Positions 42,481 through 51,697 of a DNA stretch of 64,000 bases are shown piece by piece. The stretch is from Nocardioides alcanivorans (GTDB lineage Bacteria > Actinomycetota > Actinomycetes > Propionibacteriales > Nocardioidaceae). The notes under the pieces were generated by a model. That model worked only from the letters and a program-made list of their open reading frames with translations, was not told where the DNA came from and did not search any database. Every line of letters begins with the position of its first letter. Position 1 is the stretch's first letter. The stretch is taken from contig NZ_JAKGRW010000019.1 of the NCBI RefSeq assembly GCF_021555175.1, forward strand, positions 62,001 through 126,000. The letters run 5' to 3'. Both the position numbers and the translations under genes were made by a program.

Positions 42481-43754
42481 TGGACACTCACCTCCGTGCC
42501 GCGGAGCATCGGAGCGTAGAGGAGCACACCGAGGTCGGAGACGTCGTCGGCGTCCTGGCCGAGCTGCGCACCCACGAGCCCGCGCGCAAGATCGGTCTCC
42601 TCGGAGGAACCGGCGCTGCTGCTCATCTCGAAACCGGGAGCGGTGCGCATGGTGCCCTTGCCGGTGCCACGGTTGACACCGTCGTCGAAGTTCGGCGGGT
42701 TCTGGAAACGGTTGCCCTGGTTGTAGGACGGGTTGGGCAACTGGCCGCAGTGCGGGCCGTTCTTCGCGTTGAGCACGGGGCGGTCCGACTGGTCGTAGGC
42801 ACGGGGCTGGTTGGGGATGACCTCGAGGTTGATGTGCAGCTGGAAGCCCCGGAATGCCTCGGCCTGTGCCTTCCCGGCGTTGACGACGCCGGAGACCAGG
42901 CAGGGGAAGCCGGGCGCATACTTGCCCAACACCTTGAGCTGCTGGGAGCTCAGTTGTGCCACCCGGACGAGGTTCTGCTCGTTCTTGTCGAGGAAGGCCC
43001 CGGTCACCGCGGAGAAGCGGGCGACGTCCTTGAAGAGCTTGTTGAGGTCGTCCTCGCGTTCCAGCAGCGTGTTGGCGGTGGTGACGGTGCCGCGCAGGAT
43101 GTCGGCGATCTCGGGCATCACGTCTTCGTAGACACCAGCGACCTCGCTGGTCAGCTTGATGTCCTCGACCAGTTCGGGAAGCTGCGGGTTCATCTTGCGC
43201 AGGTAACGATCGAGCGTCTCCAGGCTGCGCCCCAGCCCCTCGCCGCGACCTTCGAGAGCGCTGGCGACGGCGTTGAGGGTGTGGGCGAGATCTTGGGGTT
43301 GCACCGTCCGCAGCAGCGGATAGAGGTCGTTGAGCGCAGCCTCCACCTCGGTGGCGACCACGGTCTGGGTGATCCGGTCGCCGGCCCTGATCGAGCCGTC
43401 GGGCGCGTCGGGCACCTGGAGCGCGACGTACTTCTCCCCAAAGAGCGTCTTGGGTTCGATGCGCGCGGTGACGTTGCGCGGAATGGTGCTGGTCCTGTCG
43501 GGATAGAGCCCCAGGACCAGCTCCGCTCCGTCCTTGGTGACCTTGGTGTCGAGCACCTCTCCCACCAGCACGCCACGGATCTTGACGTCGGCGCGCGAGG
43601 GCAGGGACAGCCCGACCGTGGACGATTCCAAGGTGACCTTGTCGTAGTCGGTGAACTTCTTGGTGAAGATCGCGCCGGTCAACCAGACACCCCCGGCGAG
43701 CAGCGCCAGGAAGACCAGGCCGACCAGCTTGTGGCTGGTGAAGATCTTGCGCAC
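42477..43754 (-). CDS. mceA: MCE-family protein, MceA position
   Basis: 425 aa from GTG 43754 (VRKIFTSHKLVGLVFLALL), four bases after the permease stop. Anchor LVGLVFLALLAGGVWLTG, MCE domain (VTLESSTVGLSLPSRADVKI, RGVLVGEVLDTKVTKDGAEL), helical region and a long C-terminal extension with two cysteines (GFPCLVSGVV and GPHCGQLPNP) and Asn/Pro-rich sequence, typical of MceA. No frameshift seen. Confidence 0.93.
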   Translation of the reverse strand: MRKIFTSHKLVGLVFLALLAGGVWLTGAIFTKKFTDYDKVTLESSTVGLSLPSRADVKIRGVLVGEVLDTKVTKDGAELVLGLYPDRTSTIPRNVTARIEPKTLFGEKYVALQVPDAPDGSIRAGDRITQTVVATEVEAALNDLYPLLRTVQPQDLAHTLNAVASALEGRGEGLGRSLETLDRYLRKMNPQLPELVEDIKLTSEVAGVYEDVMPEIADILRGTVTTANTLLEREDDLNKLFKDVARFSAVTGAFLDKNEQNLVRVAQLSSQQLKVLGKYAPGFPCLVSGVVNAGKAQAEAFRGFQLHINLEVIPNQPRAYDQSDRPVLNAKNGPHCGQLPNPSYNQGNRFQNPPNFDDGVNRGTGKGTMRTAPGFEMSSSAGSSEETDLARGLVGAQLGQDADDVSDLGVLLYAPMLRGTEVSVQ

Positions 43755-43758
43755 GCCG

Positions 43759-44595
43759 TCAACCTGCCAATCTGACGGTCGTCGAGGTGCCCCAGATCGC
43801 CATCGACAAGAAGAGGTCGACCACGTTGATCGCGACGATCGAGGTGCGCACCGCCCGACCGACCGCGACGCCCACGCCGGCGGGACCACCGCTGGCGTTG
43901 TAGCCGTGGTAGCAGTGGATGAGGATCACCGTGACCGCGAAGACCATCACCTTGCCGAAGGACCACAGCACGTCACCCGGTGGCAGGAACTGCTGGAAGT
44001 AGTGGTCGTAGGTGCCCGTGCTCTGACCGAAGAACATGGTGACGGTGAGGCGCGTGGCGAAGTAGGAGGAGAGCAGGCCGACCACGTAGAGCGGAATGAC
44101 CGCGATCAGGCCCCCGATGATCCGGGTCGTCACCAGGAACGGCAGCGAGGGGATCGCCATGACCTCGAGCGCGTCGATCTCCTCGGAGATCCGCATCGCC
44201 CCGAGCTGGGCGGTGAAGCCGCAGCCGACCGTGGCGGCCAGGGCGATGCCGGCCACCAGCGGGGCGATCTCACGGGTGTTGAAGTAGGCGGAGACGAACC
44301 CGGAGAACGCGGCGGTTCCGATCTGGTTGAGGGCGGCATAGCCCTGCAGGCCCACCTCGGTGCCGGTGAAGAAGCACATCGCCGTGATCACGCCGACGGT
44401 GCCGCCGATGACGGCAAGCGAACCCGAGCCGAGGGTGACCTCGGCGAGGATGCGCATGACCTCCTTCTTGTAGCGGCGGATCGTGCGTGGCGTCCAGGCC
44501 AGTGCCCGGATGAAGAAGACGAGCTGCTCACCCATCGTGTCGAGCAGCTTGGCGGGGCGGTCGATGACCGCACGCAGGTTGGCCATCGCCCTCAC
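43759..44595 (-). CDS. yrbEB: Mce operon permease YrbEB (MlaE family)
   Basis: 278-aa integral membrane permease of the Mce transporter. Family features: GTVGVITAMCFFTGTEVGLQ, then TAQLGAMRISEEIDALEVMA (the coupling-helix region contacting the ATPase), and C-terminal spans up to VDLFLSMAIWG. GTG 44595 overlaps the YrbEA stop by four bases as elsewhere in this operon; ATG 44586 is an alternative start. Confidence 0.92.
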   Translation of the reverse strand: MRAMANLRAVIDRPAKLLDTMGEQLVFFIRALAWTPRTIRRYKKEVMRILAEVTLGSGSLAVIGGTVGVITAMCFFTGTEVGLQGYAALNQIGTAAFSGFVSAYFNTREIAPLVAGIALAATVGCGFTAQLGAMRISEEIDALEVMAIPSLPFLVTTRIIGGLIAVIPLYVVGLLSSYFATRLTVTMFFGQSTGTYDHYFQQFLPPGDVLWSFGKVMVFAVTVILIHCYHGYNASGGPAGVGVAVGRAVRTSIVAINVVDLFLSMAIWGTSTTVRLAG

Positions 44596-45374
44596 CCTGT
44601 CTTCGGTGGCACGAGCTGGAAGTAGATCGCGCTCATGACGAAGTTGACGATGAACAGGAGCAGGAACGAGATCACGACCGACTCGTTGACGGCGTCACCG
44701 ACACCCTTCGGACCACCACCGGCGTTCATCCCCTTGTAGCAGGCGACGATGGCGGCGATGAGCCCGAAGACGAGGGCCTTGAGCATGCCCTGCCACAGGT
44801 CGGCGAGCTGAGCGAGCGCCGTGAAGCTCGACAGGTAGGCCCCTGGTGTGCCGTCCTGCAGGACCACGTTGAAGACGTAGCCGCCGGAGACACCCACGAC
44901 CGAGACAAGTCCGTTGAGGAAGACCGCGACGAGCATGCACGCCAGCACCCTGGGCACGACCAACCGCTGGATCGGGTCGATGCCCAGCACCATCATGGCG
45001 TCGAGCTCCTCCCTGATCTTGCGGGCGCCCAGGTCGGCTGCGATGGCCGAGCCGGCCGCTCCTGCGATCAGCAGCGACGTGGCGATGGGCCCTGCTTCGC
45101 GCACCACGGCGAGCACCGAGGCCGAGCCCGTGAACGACTCCGCGCCGAACTGCTTGATCAGGCCACCCACCTGCAGCGCGATGACTGCGCCGAAGGGGAT
45201 GGCCACCAAGGCCGTGGGGATGATCGTCACCGACGCGATGAACCAGGCCTGCTGGATGAACTCTCGCAGTTGGAACGGTCGGCGGAAGAGGCCACGACCC
45301 ACGTCGAGAGCGAAGGCAAAGAGGTTGCCTGCTGTCCCGACGGGGCGCAACACCCGTGCTGAGGTGATCGCCAT
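44592..45374 (-). CDS. yrbEA: Mce operon permease YrbEA (MlaE family)
   Basis: 260-aa permease. IIPTALVAIPFGAVIALQVG and GPIATSLLIAGAAGSAIAAD precede the coupling motif LGARKIREELDAMMVLGIDP, followed by spans ending VNFVMSAIYFQLVP. Partner of YrbEB. It starts 15 bases after the ATPase gene. Confidence 0.93.
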   Translation of the reverse strand: MAITSARVLRPVGTAGNLFAFALDVGRGLFRRPFQLREFIQQAWFIASVTIIPTALVAIPFGAVIALQVGGLIKQFGAESFTGSASVLAVVREAGPIATSLLIAGAAGSAIAADLGARKIREELDAMMVLGIDPIQRLVVPRVLACMLVAVFLNGLVSVVGVSGGYVFNVVLQDGTPGAYLSSFTALAQLADLWQGMLKALVFGLIAAIVACYKGMNAGGGPKGVGDAVNESVVISFLLLFIVNFVMSAIYFQLVPPKTG

Positions 45375-45389
45375 GTGTGTCTTGCTGGC

Positions 45390-46346
45390 TCAGGAACCCG
45401 GCGCGAGGCCAGCGTTGGCGGACTGGAACGACCCCGGGGGCGGGACCACCCCGTTGAGGCGGCACCACTCGCCAGCAGGCCGCTGCCGCTTGCGTGCGAT
45501 ACCGCTCGACGGCTCGAGTTGCAGCGGGATCGGCGGCAGCGGCGGCATCTCGATGTCCTTCTCGGCAGCGAGCTCGTCGGCGTCCTTCTCCTCCGACATG
45601 CCGATGGGGCCGACGGTCTGGGCGTTGAGGAACTGGCGCACGACCGGTTCCTCGGAGCTCAGCAGCATCTCGCGGGGCCCGAACATCGCCAGGTGCTTGT
45701 GATAGAGCAGACCGATGTTGTCGGGCACCGTCCGGGTGCTGTTGATGTCGTGGGTCACGATCAGGAACGTCGCGTCGATCTGCGCGTTCAGGTCGATGAA
45801 GAGCTGGTTGATGAACGACGTACGCACCGGGTCGAGGCCGGAGTCGGGCTCATCGATGAGGAGGATCTCCGGGTCGAGGACCAGCGCGCGGGCCAAGCCG
45901 GCACGCTTGCGCATGCCTCCGGAGATCTCGCCGGGCAGCTTGTCCTCGGCGCCGATGAGACCGACGAGGTCCATCTTCTCCATGACGATGCTGCGGATCT
46001 CGGACTCGTTCTTCTTCGTGTGCTCACGCAACGGGAAGGCCACGTTGTCGAAGAGATTCATGGAGCCGAACATCGCGCCGTCCTGGAACAGCACGCCGAA
46101 GAGCTTCCGGATCTCGTAGAGCTCCTTCTCGGAGCAGGAAGCGATGTCGGTCCCCTCGATGAGGATGGAGCCCTTGTCGGGCTTGATCAGCCCGATCAGC
46201 GCCTTCAGGAACACCGACTTGCCGGTTCCGGACGGCCCCAGCATGACCGAGACCTCCCCGGCCGGGATCGTCAGTGAGACGTCACCCCAGATGAGCTGCT
46301 TGCCGAACGACTTCGTCAGTTCGTCAATCTTGATCTCAACGCCCAT
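45390..46346 (-). CDS. mkl: Mce transporter ATP-binding protein (Mkl/MlaF type)
   Basis: ATPase energising Mce import; 318 aa. Walker A LGPSGTGKSVFLKALIG, Q-loop VLFQDGAMFGSMNL, signature ISGGMRKRAGLARAL, Walker B ILLIDEPDSGLDP, switch His FLIVTHDINSTR. The C-terminal 70 residues are a family extension with a Pro-rich stretch (EMPPLPPIPLQLEPSSG). ATG 46346 has GAGAGGA just upstream. First gene of the mce operon and located just after rplL, as mkl is in Mycobacterium, where the other mce genes lie elsewhere. Confidence 0.93.
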   Translation of the reverse strand: MGVEIKIDELTKSFGKQLIWGDVSLTIPAGEVSVMLGPSGTGKSVFLKALIGLIKPDKGSILIEGTDIASCSEKELYEIRKLFGVLFQDGAMFGSMNLFDNVAFPLREHTKKNESEIRSIVMEKMDLVGLIGAEDKLPGEISGGMRKRAGLARALVLDPEILLIDEPDSGLDPVRTSFINQLFIDLNAQIDATFLIVTHDINSTRTVPDNIGLLYHKHLAMFGPREMLLSSEEPVVRQFLNAQTVGPIGMSEEKDADELAAEKDIEMPPLPPIPLQLEPSSGIARKRQRPAGEWCRLNGVVPPPGSFQSANAGLAPGS

Positions 46347-46441
46347 GGGGTCCTCTCCCTCGTGCTCACGCCAAACTTGCTCTGCCGGGGATGGCCCCGC
46401 TCGCAGGCAACTTCTCAGTAACAACGCGCCTGCCGGGCCAG

Positions 46442-46470
46442 AGGTTACGGGTTTTTGCGGTGTAGGTCAC
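46442..46470 (-). promoter_or_regulatory. Predicted mce operon promoter
   Basis: Minus strand: GTGACC (46465-46470), 17 bp, TAACCT (46442-46447), giving a leader of about 90 nt to mkl. It lies between the rplL terminators and mkl. The boxes are only moderately close to consensus. Confidence 0.45.
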
Positions 46471-46525
46471 GCCCGTCCTGAGGAATGAGTCACCTGGCCA
46501 GCAAGGGGTCCGGCAGGGACACGAA

Positions 46526-46588
46526 GGGCGGCCCTCCCCTGAGGGAGGACCGCCCGTCGGCGTTGGCTCCGGTCCGCGGACCGGAGCC
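46526..46588 (-). terminator. Double terminator after rplL
   Basis: Two hairpins follow the rplL stop: a perfect 24-nt palindrome at 46565-46588 (GGCTCCGGTCC / GGACCGGAGCC with a GC centre) and GGGCGGCCCTCCC / GGGAGGACCGCCC at 46526-46555 (13 bp, one mismatch, CTGA loop). They separate the rplJL transcript from the mce operon. Confidence 0.75.
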
Positions 46589-46593
46589 GGAGA

Positions 46594-46980
46594 TCACTTG
46601 ACCGAGACAGCGGCGCCGGCGCCTTCGAGGGCTTCCTTCGCCTTGTCGGCCGCAGCCTTGTCGACACCCTCGAGGATGGCCTTGGGGGCGCTCTCGACGA
46701 GCTCCTTGGCCTCCTTCAGACCGAGGGAGGTCAGGGCGCGCACCTCCTTGATGACGTTGATCTTCTTGTCACCGGCGGCGTCGAGGATGACGTCGAAGCT
46801 GTCCTTCTCCTCAGCGGCAGCGGCGTCGCCGCCACCAGCGGCCGGGGCAGCAGCAACGGCGACCGGCGCAGCGGCGGTCACGCCGAAGGTCTCCTCGAAC
46901 TGCTTCACGAACTCGGAGAGCTCGATGAGGGTCATTTCCTTGAACGCGTCGAGCAGCTCGTCGGTGGTGAGCTTCGCCAT
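46594..46980 (-). CDS. rplL: Ribosomal protein bL12 (L7/L12)
   Basis: 128-aa stalk protein. N-terminal dimerisation domain ([20 protein letters not shown]), Ala-rich hinge near 35-55, C-terminal factor-binding domain ([20 protein letters not shown] then [15 protein letters not shown]). 75 bases after rplJ, sharing its transcript. Confidence 0.98.
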   Translation of the reverse strand: MAKLTTDELLDAFKEMTLIELSEFVKQFEETFGVTAAAPVAVAAAPAAGGGDAAAAEEKDSFDVILDAAGDKKINVIKEVRALTSLGLKEAKELVESAPKAILEGVDKAAADKAKEALEGAGAAVSVK

Positions 46981-47055
46981 GATGGCGTTTCCTTCCGTTG
47001 GTGGCCCCCGTCGGTTCGGCGAGGGCCAGGGTTACAGGTGGTACGTCGGCCTGGG

Positions 47056-47673
47056 TCAGGCTTCGGTGGACTCGGCAGCCTCGTCGGCAGCCGGGGTGAC
47101 CTCGGCGGTGTCTTCGACCGGAGCGGGAGCACCGGCACCACCTGCGAGGATCGAGGGGTCCTGCTGGGCCTTGGCCTCCAGGGCGCCGGCGAGCCGGGCA
47201 GCCTGGGAGATCGGGGCGTTGAGCAGGTAGACGGCCTGGGAGAGCGAAGCCAGCATTGCGCCGGCCAGCTTGCCCAGGAGGACCTCGCGCGACTCGAGGT
47301 CTGCCAGCTTGGCGACCTCCGACGCGTCGAGGAAGTTGCCGTCCAGGACGCCGCCCTTGATGACGAGGGCGGGGTTGGCCTTGGCAAAGTCACGCAGGCC
47401 CTTGGCAGCCTCGACCACGTCACCGCTGATGAAGGCGATGGCGGTCGGACCGACCAGGAGCTCGTCGAAGCCGTCGATTCCCGCTTCCTTGGCGGCAATC
47501 TTGGCGAGCGTGTTCTTGACCACGGCATAGTTGGCGTTCTCGCCGAGGGAGCGCCGCAACTGCTGCAGCTCCCCAACGGTGAGACCGCGGTACTCGGTCA
47601 GCACAGCACCGGCGGAAGCGTTGAACGACTCAACGACCTCGGCCACAGCTGCTGCCTTGTCTGGCCGCGCCAT
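47056..47673 (-). CDS. rplJ: Ribosomal protein uL10
   Basis: 205 aa. Conserved N-terminus ([40 protein letters not shown]) and an acidic Ala/Glu C-terminal tail that binds bL12. ATG 47673 follows GGAAGGAGACCC. The leader upstream is of the L10-leader type. Confidence 0.98.
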   Translation of the reverse strand: MARPDKAAAVAEVVESFNASAGAVLTEYRGLTVGELQQLRRSLGENANYAVVKNTLAKIAAKEAGIDGFDELLVGPTAIAFISGDVVEAAKGLRDFAKANPALVIKGGVLDGNFLDASEVAKLADLESREVLLGKLAGAMLASLSQAVYLLNAPISQAARLAGALEAKAQQDPSILAGGAGAPAPVEDTAEVTPAADEAAESTEA

Positions 47674-47872
47674 GGGTCTCCTTCCGAACTACTTCGTCGT
47701 CGAGACCCCCATGGCTCTCGCATCTCGGTTGAAATGCGAAACGCCCCGGCGCAGGGCCAGGGCGATCGTCCTCGGAAGGACTTGCTCTGTCACCTGCGCT
47801 GGCCGCCCCTCAGGGAGGGGACCTTCGGCGCCCTGCTTGCGCAGCACGTCGACCGGCGGTCTCTGGTTTCAG
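47674..47872 (-). promoter_or_regulatory. L10 leader (autoregulatory rplJ 5' UTR)
   Basis: About 200 nt of structured leader between the promoter and rplJ, with pairing segments GGCCAGCGCAGGTGACAGAG, AGTCCTTCCGAGGACGATCG and TTTCGCATTTCAACCGAGAT, then GCGAGAGCC and AGTAGTTCGGAAGGAGA. Its position and size match the ribosomal L10 leader, where L10-L12 binding represses translation. Assignment is by position and appearance; no covariance model was run. Confidence 0.65.
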
Positions 47873-47878
47873 ATGTGA

Positions 47879-47907
47879 ACTATAGGTGGCCGCAGGTCAC
47901 CCGGCAA
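47879..47907 (-). promoter_or_regulatory. rplJL promoter
   Basis: Near-consensus on the minus strand: TTGCCG (47902-47907), 17 bp, TATAGT (47879-47884), with start near 47872. It is the best promoter match in the window, fitting a ribosomal protein operon. Confidence 0.75.
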
Positions 47908-47941
47908 AATCGCCGGTCACCAGCCGCGCTGGACCGGCCTC

Positions 47942-48838
47942 CTACTGCGCTTCGGGACTCTCCGCGGCCTTCATCGCCGGCGGGCGGCGGTCGGTGACGT
48001 CCTTCTTCGCCGGCGCGACGAGGCCGAAGTCCTTGCCGTACTCGGAGTAGAAGAGCGTGCTCCGGTAGTCGTCGCCGCCGCTGGTGATCAGGCTGTTGAC
48101 CTGCACCGGCCGGTTCTCTGCATCCACCCAGATGTCGAGGTACTGCATGTCCTCGGTGACGCCTTGGGCTCCCATGGCGGCCGACGGGTCGACCGTGAGC
48201 TTGTAGTGGACTGCTCGTACGACGTCGTCGTCCAGCTCCTGCACGTCCTCGATTCCGACGACCTCGTACTCGCTCGGCTCGCCGAGCTTCATGAGGTTGG
48301 AGGCCGTCGCCCCCTGGAGCATCGACTCGAACGAGGCCAGGAGCTGGTCGTCGTTGGGCAGCTGGTACCAGGCCTGGTCCCACTTCTTCGGATTGAAGCC
48401 CTTGAGATAGAAGGTCTCGTCGACGTACAGGCCCTCGACGACGCTCTCCGTGGCCAGATCGTTGGTGACGGCCATCTGGATCCGGAACGTGGCGCCGGTG
48501 TCGGTGAACTGGATCTCCTGCAGCGCCTGCGGGGTGGGAGTGCCAGCAGACTCACCGTCCAGCGTCACCGTCCAGCTCTTGGCGTTCTGCTGCGCCTCGG
48601 CGATGGTCGGGAGAAGCTCCGCCGCCGGGATCGCGGTGAAGCCCTCCTCGAGCTCCGGCAGTTCCTCGGGCTCGGTCCGGTCCCCCGGCTCGTCGCTCGT
48701 CGCCGAGTTCTCGCTGCCCTTCGCCCCGGCATCCTCATCGTCGCCACCAATGGCTCCCCAACCGAGCAGGGCAGCAAGGACGACGGCACCGGTCAGGCCG
48801 GCAACAACAGCGGTGGAGCGTGGGAATTGACGCGACAT
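47942..48838 (-). CDS. Membrane-anchored LppX/LprG-like lipid-carrier protein without lipobox
   Basis: 298 aa. Signal-anchor VVAGLTGAVVLAALLGWGAI, with no cysteine for lipidation. An acidic linker (GENSATSDEPGDRTEPEELP) precedes a single domain like the mycobacterial LppX/LprG/LolA-type lipoproteins: AQQNAKSWTVTLDGESAG, LYVDETFYLKGFNPKKWDQA, MLQGATASNLMKLGEPSEYE, YLDIWVDAENRPVQVNSLIT. This fold carries lipids across the cell wall. It sits between rplA and rplJ. Function inferred from fold resemblance. Confidence 0.75.
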   Translation of the reverse strand: MSRQFPRSTAVVAGLTGAVVLAALLGWGAIGGDDEDAGAKGSENSATSDEPGDRTEPEELPELEEGFTAIPAAELLPTIAEAQQNAKSWTVTLDGESAGTPTPQALQEIQFTDTGATFRIQMAVTNDLATESVVEGLYVDETFYLKGFNPKKWDQAWYQLPNDDQLLASFESMLQGATASNLMKLGEPSEYEVVGIEDVQELDDDVVRAVHYKLTVDPSAAMGAQGVTEDMQYLDIWVDAENRPVQVNSLITSGGDDYRSTLFYSEYGKDFGLVAPAKKDVTDRRPPAMKAAESPEAQ

Positions 48839-48917
48839 GGACCGAAGTCAAGCACGCCCACCTGAGAGGAACCTGTCAGGGCGTCCGAGATGTGGCCCTC
48901 AGTTGCTCGCAATGCAG

Positions 48918-48952
48918 GACACCCCGGTCACCACTGGGGTGACCGGGGTGTC
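48918..48952 (-). terminator. Terminator of the secE-nusG-rplK-rplA unit
   Basis: Perfect 15-bp stem GACACCCCGGTCACC / GGTGACCGGGGTGTC with a 5-nt loop, 17 bases past the rplA stop. No U tract. Confidence 0.8.
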
Positions 48953-48968
48953 GCAGGTTGCGCGAGGC

Positions 48969-49682
48969 TCAGGCCTCTTCGTCGCTCGCCACGTTGCGGG
49001 TGCGGTTGGGGTCAACCTGGACACCCGGGCCCATCGTGGTGGAGACGGTGACCTTCTTGATGTAGCGGCCCTTGGAGCTGGCCGGCTTCAGACGAAGGAC
49101 CTCTTCGAGTGCTGCGGCGTAGTTCTCCGCGAGCTGGGCCTCGGTGAAGGAGGCCTTGCCGATGATGAAGTGCAGGTTCGAGTGGCGGTCGACGCGGAAC
49201 TCGATCTTGCCGCCCTTGATGTCGGTGACGGCCTTGGCGACGTCAGGCGTGACGGTGCCGGTCTTCGGGTTCGGCATGAGCGAACGGGGGCCGAGCACGC
49301 GGCCGAGACGACCGACCTTGCCCATCATGTCGGGGGTGGCGACGACGGCGTCGAAGTCGAGCCAGCCGCCGTTCACCTTCTCGATCAGCTCGTCGCCACC
49401 GACGAAGTCGGCGCCAGCCTCACGGGCGGCCTCCGCCTTGTCGGCGTTGGCGAAGACCAGGACCCGAGCGGTCTTGCCGGTGCCGTGCGGGAGGTTGACG
49501 GTGCCGCGGACCATCTGGTCGGCCTTGCGCGGGTCGACGCCCAGGCGCATGACGACGTCGACGGTCTCGTCGAACTTCTTCTTGCTGGAGCCCTTGGCGA
49601 GGTTGATCGCGGCGACGGGCGAGTAGAGAGTGTCCTTGTCGAACTTCTCTGCCGCCGCGCGGTAGGTCTTGCTGCGCTGCAT
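48969..49682 (-). CDS. rplA: Ribosomal protein uL1
   Basis: 237 aa. Family motifs [40 protein letters not shown], and the RNA-binding [14 protein letters not shown] with [20 protein letters not shown]. Follows rplK by 112 bp. In other bacteria L1 represses its own operon; no site was assigned here. Confidence 0.98.
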   Translation of the reverse strand: MQRSKTYRAAAEKFDKDTLYSPVAAINLAKGSSKKKFDETVDVVMRLGVDPRKADQMVRGTVNLPHGTGKTARVLVFANADKAEAAREAGADFVGGDELIEKVNGGWLDFDAVVATPDMMGKVGRLGRVLGPRSLMPNPKTGTVTPDVAKAVTDIKGGKIEFRVDRHSNLHFIIGKASFTEAQLAENYAAALEEVLRLKPASSKGRYIKKVTVSTTMGPGVQVDPNRTRNVASDEEA

Positions 49683-49794
49683 GGTGTTTCCTAACTCATC
49701 GGAACGTGTGGTGCGGGCCAGCGCGGCCCTTCCACGGTGGATCAGGCTGGGATCGACGGGTCCTGCGGCTGCAGGCTCGTCGTGGCTCAGACCG

Positions 49795-50223
49795 TCAGTC
49801 GGTCGTGACGCCCATCGAGCGGGCAGTGCCCTCCACGATCTTCATCGCGGCGTCGATGTCATTGGCGTTCAGGTCGGGGAGCTTGGTCTGGGCGATCTCG
49901 CGGACCTGGTCCTTGGTCAGCTTGCCGACCTTGTCCTTCTGCGGCACGCCGGAGCCCTTCTTCACGCCGGCAGCCTTCTTGATCAGCTCAGCCGCCGGAG
50001 GCGTCTTGGTGATGAAGGTGAAGGAACGGTCTTCGTAGATCGTGATCTCGACCGGGATCACGTTGCCACGCATGGACTCGGTCTGCGCGTTGTAGGCCTT
50101 GCAGAAGTCCATGATGTTGACACCGTGGGGACCGAGCGCGGTACCCACCGGCGGAGCCGGAGTGGCGGAGCCAGCCTGCAGCTGCACCTTGACCAGGGCA
50201 GCAATCTTCTTCTTGGGAGGCAT
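49795..50223 (-). CDS. rplK: Ribosomal protein uL11
   Basis: 142 aa. N-terminal [20 protein letters not shown] and [16 protein letters not shown]-terminal rRNA-binding domain with [23 protein letters not shown] 50223 has AAAAGGA upstream. In operon with nusG and rplA. Confidence 0.98.
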   Translation of the reverse strand: MPPKKKIAALVKVQLQAGSATPAPPVGTALGPHGVNIMDFCKAYNAQTESMRGNVIPVEITIYEDRSFTFITKTPPAAELIKKAAGVKKGSGVPQKDKVGKLTKDQVREIAQTKLPDLNANDIDAAMKIVEGTARSMGVTTD

Positions 50224-50313
50224 TGTCTAATCGGGTCCTTTTGACTTGCGGTTTCGTGGTCCTGTCGAGGGTCGGCGTGCCACCCTCTGCCACCTGTTTG
50301 TTGCTGGTGAGCC

Positions 50314-51093
50314 TCAGACCCGCTGGATCTGGTTGAAGCTCAGCTCGACCGGGGTCTCCCGGCCGAAGATCTCGACGAGGGCCTTGACCCTCTGCGACTC
50401 GGCGTTGATCTCGGTGATCGTCGCGTGCAGCGTGGCGAACGGGCCGTCGACCACCATGACCGAGTCGGACACGTCGAAGTCGGCGACCTCGACGGGCTTG
50501 CGAGCAGGCTGGGCGGTGGTGGTCTCGCCACCGGCGGCGGTCTCGCTCTCCACCTCGACCTCGATGGTCGGGGCGAGCCAGTTCTCCACCTCAGCCAGGC
50601 TGAGCGGCATCGGCTGGTGGGCGTTGCCCACGAAGCCGGTCACCGACGGGGTGTGACGCACTGCGGCCCACGACTCGTCGGTGAGGTCCATGCGGACCAG
50701 GACGTATCCGGGGAAACGGGTGCGGTTGACGGTCTTGCGCTGACCGTTCTTGATCTCTGCGACGTCCTCGGTGGGGACCACGACCTCGTGGATGTAGTCC
50801 TCCATGTTGAGCGAGATCGCGCGGTTCTCGAGGTTGGCCTTGACCCGCTTCTCCATGCCGGAGTAGGTGTGAACGACGTACCAGTCACCCGGCTTGGCCC
50901 ACAGCTCGTTGCGCCAGGCCTCGAGCGGGTCGACAGCTTCGACGACCTCGGCGGCCTCCTCGGTCGCCGAGTCCTCGACTGCCGACTCCTCGGCGTCGAG
51001 GTCAGCCTCGGGCGCGACAGACTCCTCGGCCTGCTCCAGCGCCTCGTCAGCTGCTGCTTCGTCGTAGTGCTCCGACACGTAACGCTCCGTCAT
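50314..51093 (-). CDS. nusG: Transcription termination/antitermination protein NusG with acidic N-terminal extension
   Basis: 259 aa. The first 58 residues are strongly acidic and Ala-rich ([20 protein letters not shown]), an actinobacterial trait. The NGN domain starts at [20 protein letters not shown] and continues [20 protein letters not shown]; an inserted linker ([17 protein letters not shown]) precedes the KOW domain ([20 protein letters not shown]). 49 bases after secE. Confidence 0.97.
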   Translation of the reverse strand: MTERYVSEHYDEAAADEALEQAEESVAPEADLDAEESAVEDSATEEAAEVVEAVDPLEAWRNELWAKPGDWYVVHTYSGMEKRVKANLENRAISLNMEDYIHEVVVPTEDVAEIKNGQRKTVNRTRFPGYVLVRMDLTDESWAAVRHTPSVTGFVGNAHQPMPLSLAEVENWLAPTIEVEVESETAAGGETTTAQPARKPVEVADFDVSDSVMVVDGPFATLHATITEINAESQRVKALVEIFGRETPVELSFNQIQRV

Positions 51094-51142
51094 GGTTGAA
51101 AATAGGTGTCACATGGACCCGTGGCCCAAGGGGATGGTGTGG

Positions 51143-51388
51143 CTATTCGACGCCGGCTTTTCCGAAGATCTGGAAGACCAACTTGCCGAAGCCCAGGTCG
51201 AGCAGGGCCACGAAGCTCATCAAGATGACCACGAAGACCATCACCACGATGAAGTAGGTGACCAGCTGCTCCTGCGTCGGCCACACGACCTTCCGCAGTT
51301 CAGCGATGGACTGCTTGGTGAAGGTCACCGGGCCGGTGCGCGGGGACTTCTCTCCGGACACCGCGTCGCTCTGGGACACGTCCTCCAC
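51143..51388 (-). CDS. secE: Preprotein translocase subunit SecE
   Basis: 81 aa with one membrane span (YFIVVMVFVVILMSFVALLD) preceded by the conserved amphipathic stretch SIAELRKVVWPTQEQL. GTG 51388 is the first plausible start. It lies 71 bp after tRNA-Trp, the usual actinobacterial order. Confidence 0.96.
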   Translation of the reverse strand: MEDVSQSDAVSGEKSPRTGPVTFTKQSIAELRKVVWPTQEQLVTYFIVVMVFVVILMSFVALLDLGFGKLVFQIFGKAGVE

Positions 51389-51459
51389 CTTCCACTCACT
51401 TCATGTGTGTTGGCCGCGCCACCAGCGATCGGCCGGCGGCACGACCTGTTTCCACCTTG

Positions 51460-51532
51460 CAGGGCACGAGGGACTTGAACCCCCAACCTTCGGTTTTGGA
51501 GACCGATGCTCTGCCAGTTGAGCTAGTGCCCT
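51460..51532 (-). tRNA. tRNA-Trp (CCA anticodon)
   Basis: Minus-strand cloverleaf: acceptor AGGGCAC / GTGCCCT, D arm TAGCTCAACTGGCAGAGC, anticodon loop CTCCAAA (anticodon CCA), T arm GGGGTTCAAGTCCC. The 3' CCA is not encoded. Confidence 0.97.
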
Positions 51533-51603
51533 TCGATGTCTCGATCCCGTCCGCACCCTCTGGCGAGGGCGTGGCCGATCCTGGCGGGAGACACCAAGAA
51601 GTG

Positions 51604-51634
51604 AGTCTATGCGCAAGCCCAAGGTTGAGTCCAA
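51604..51634 (-). promoter_or_regulatory. Predicted promoter of tRNA-Trp/secE
   Basis: Minus strand: TTGGAC (51629-51634), 19 bp, TAGACT (51604-51609), about 70 nt before the tRNA. The spacer is longer than ideal. This lies in the 165-bp divergent gap before the aminotransferase gene. Confidence 0.45.
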
Positions 51635-51697
51635 ATGAGGTCTGCCCCAGCGGCGTGCGGGGAACCACATGGCAGTCCGACCCGTGCCCGTGGAAAC

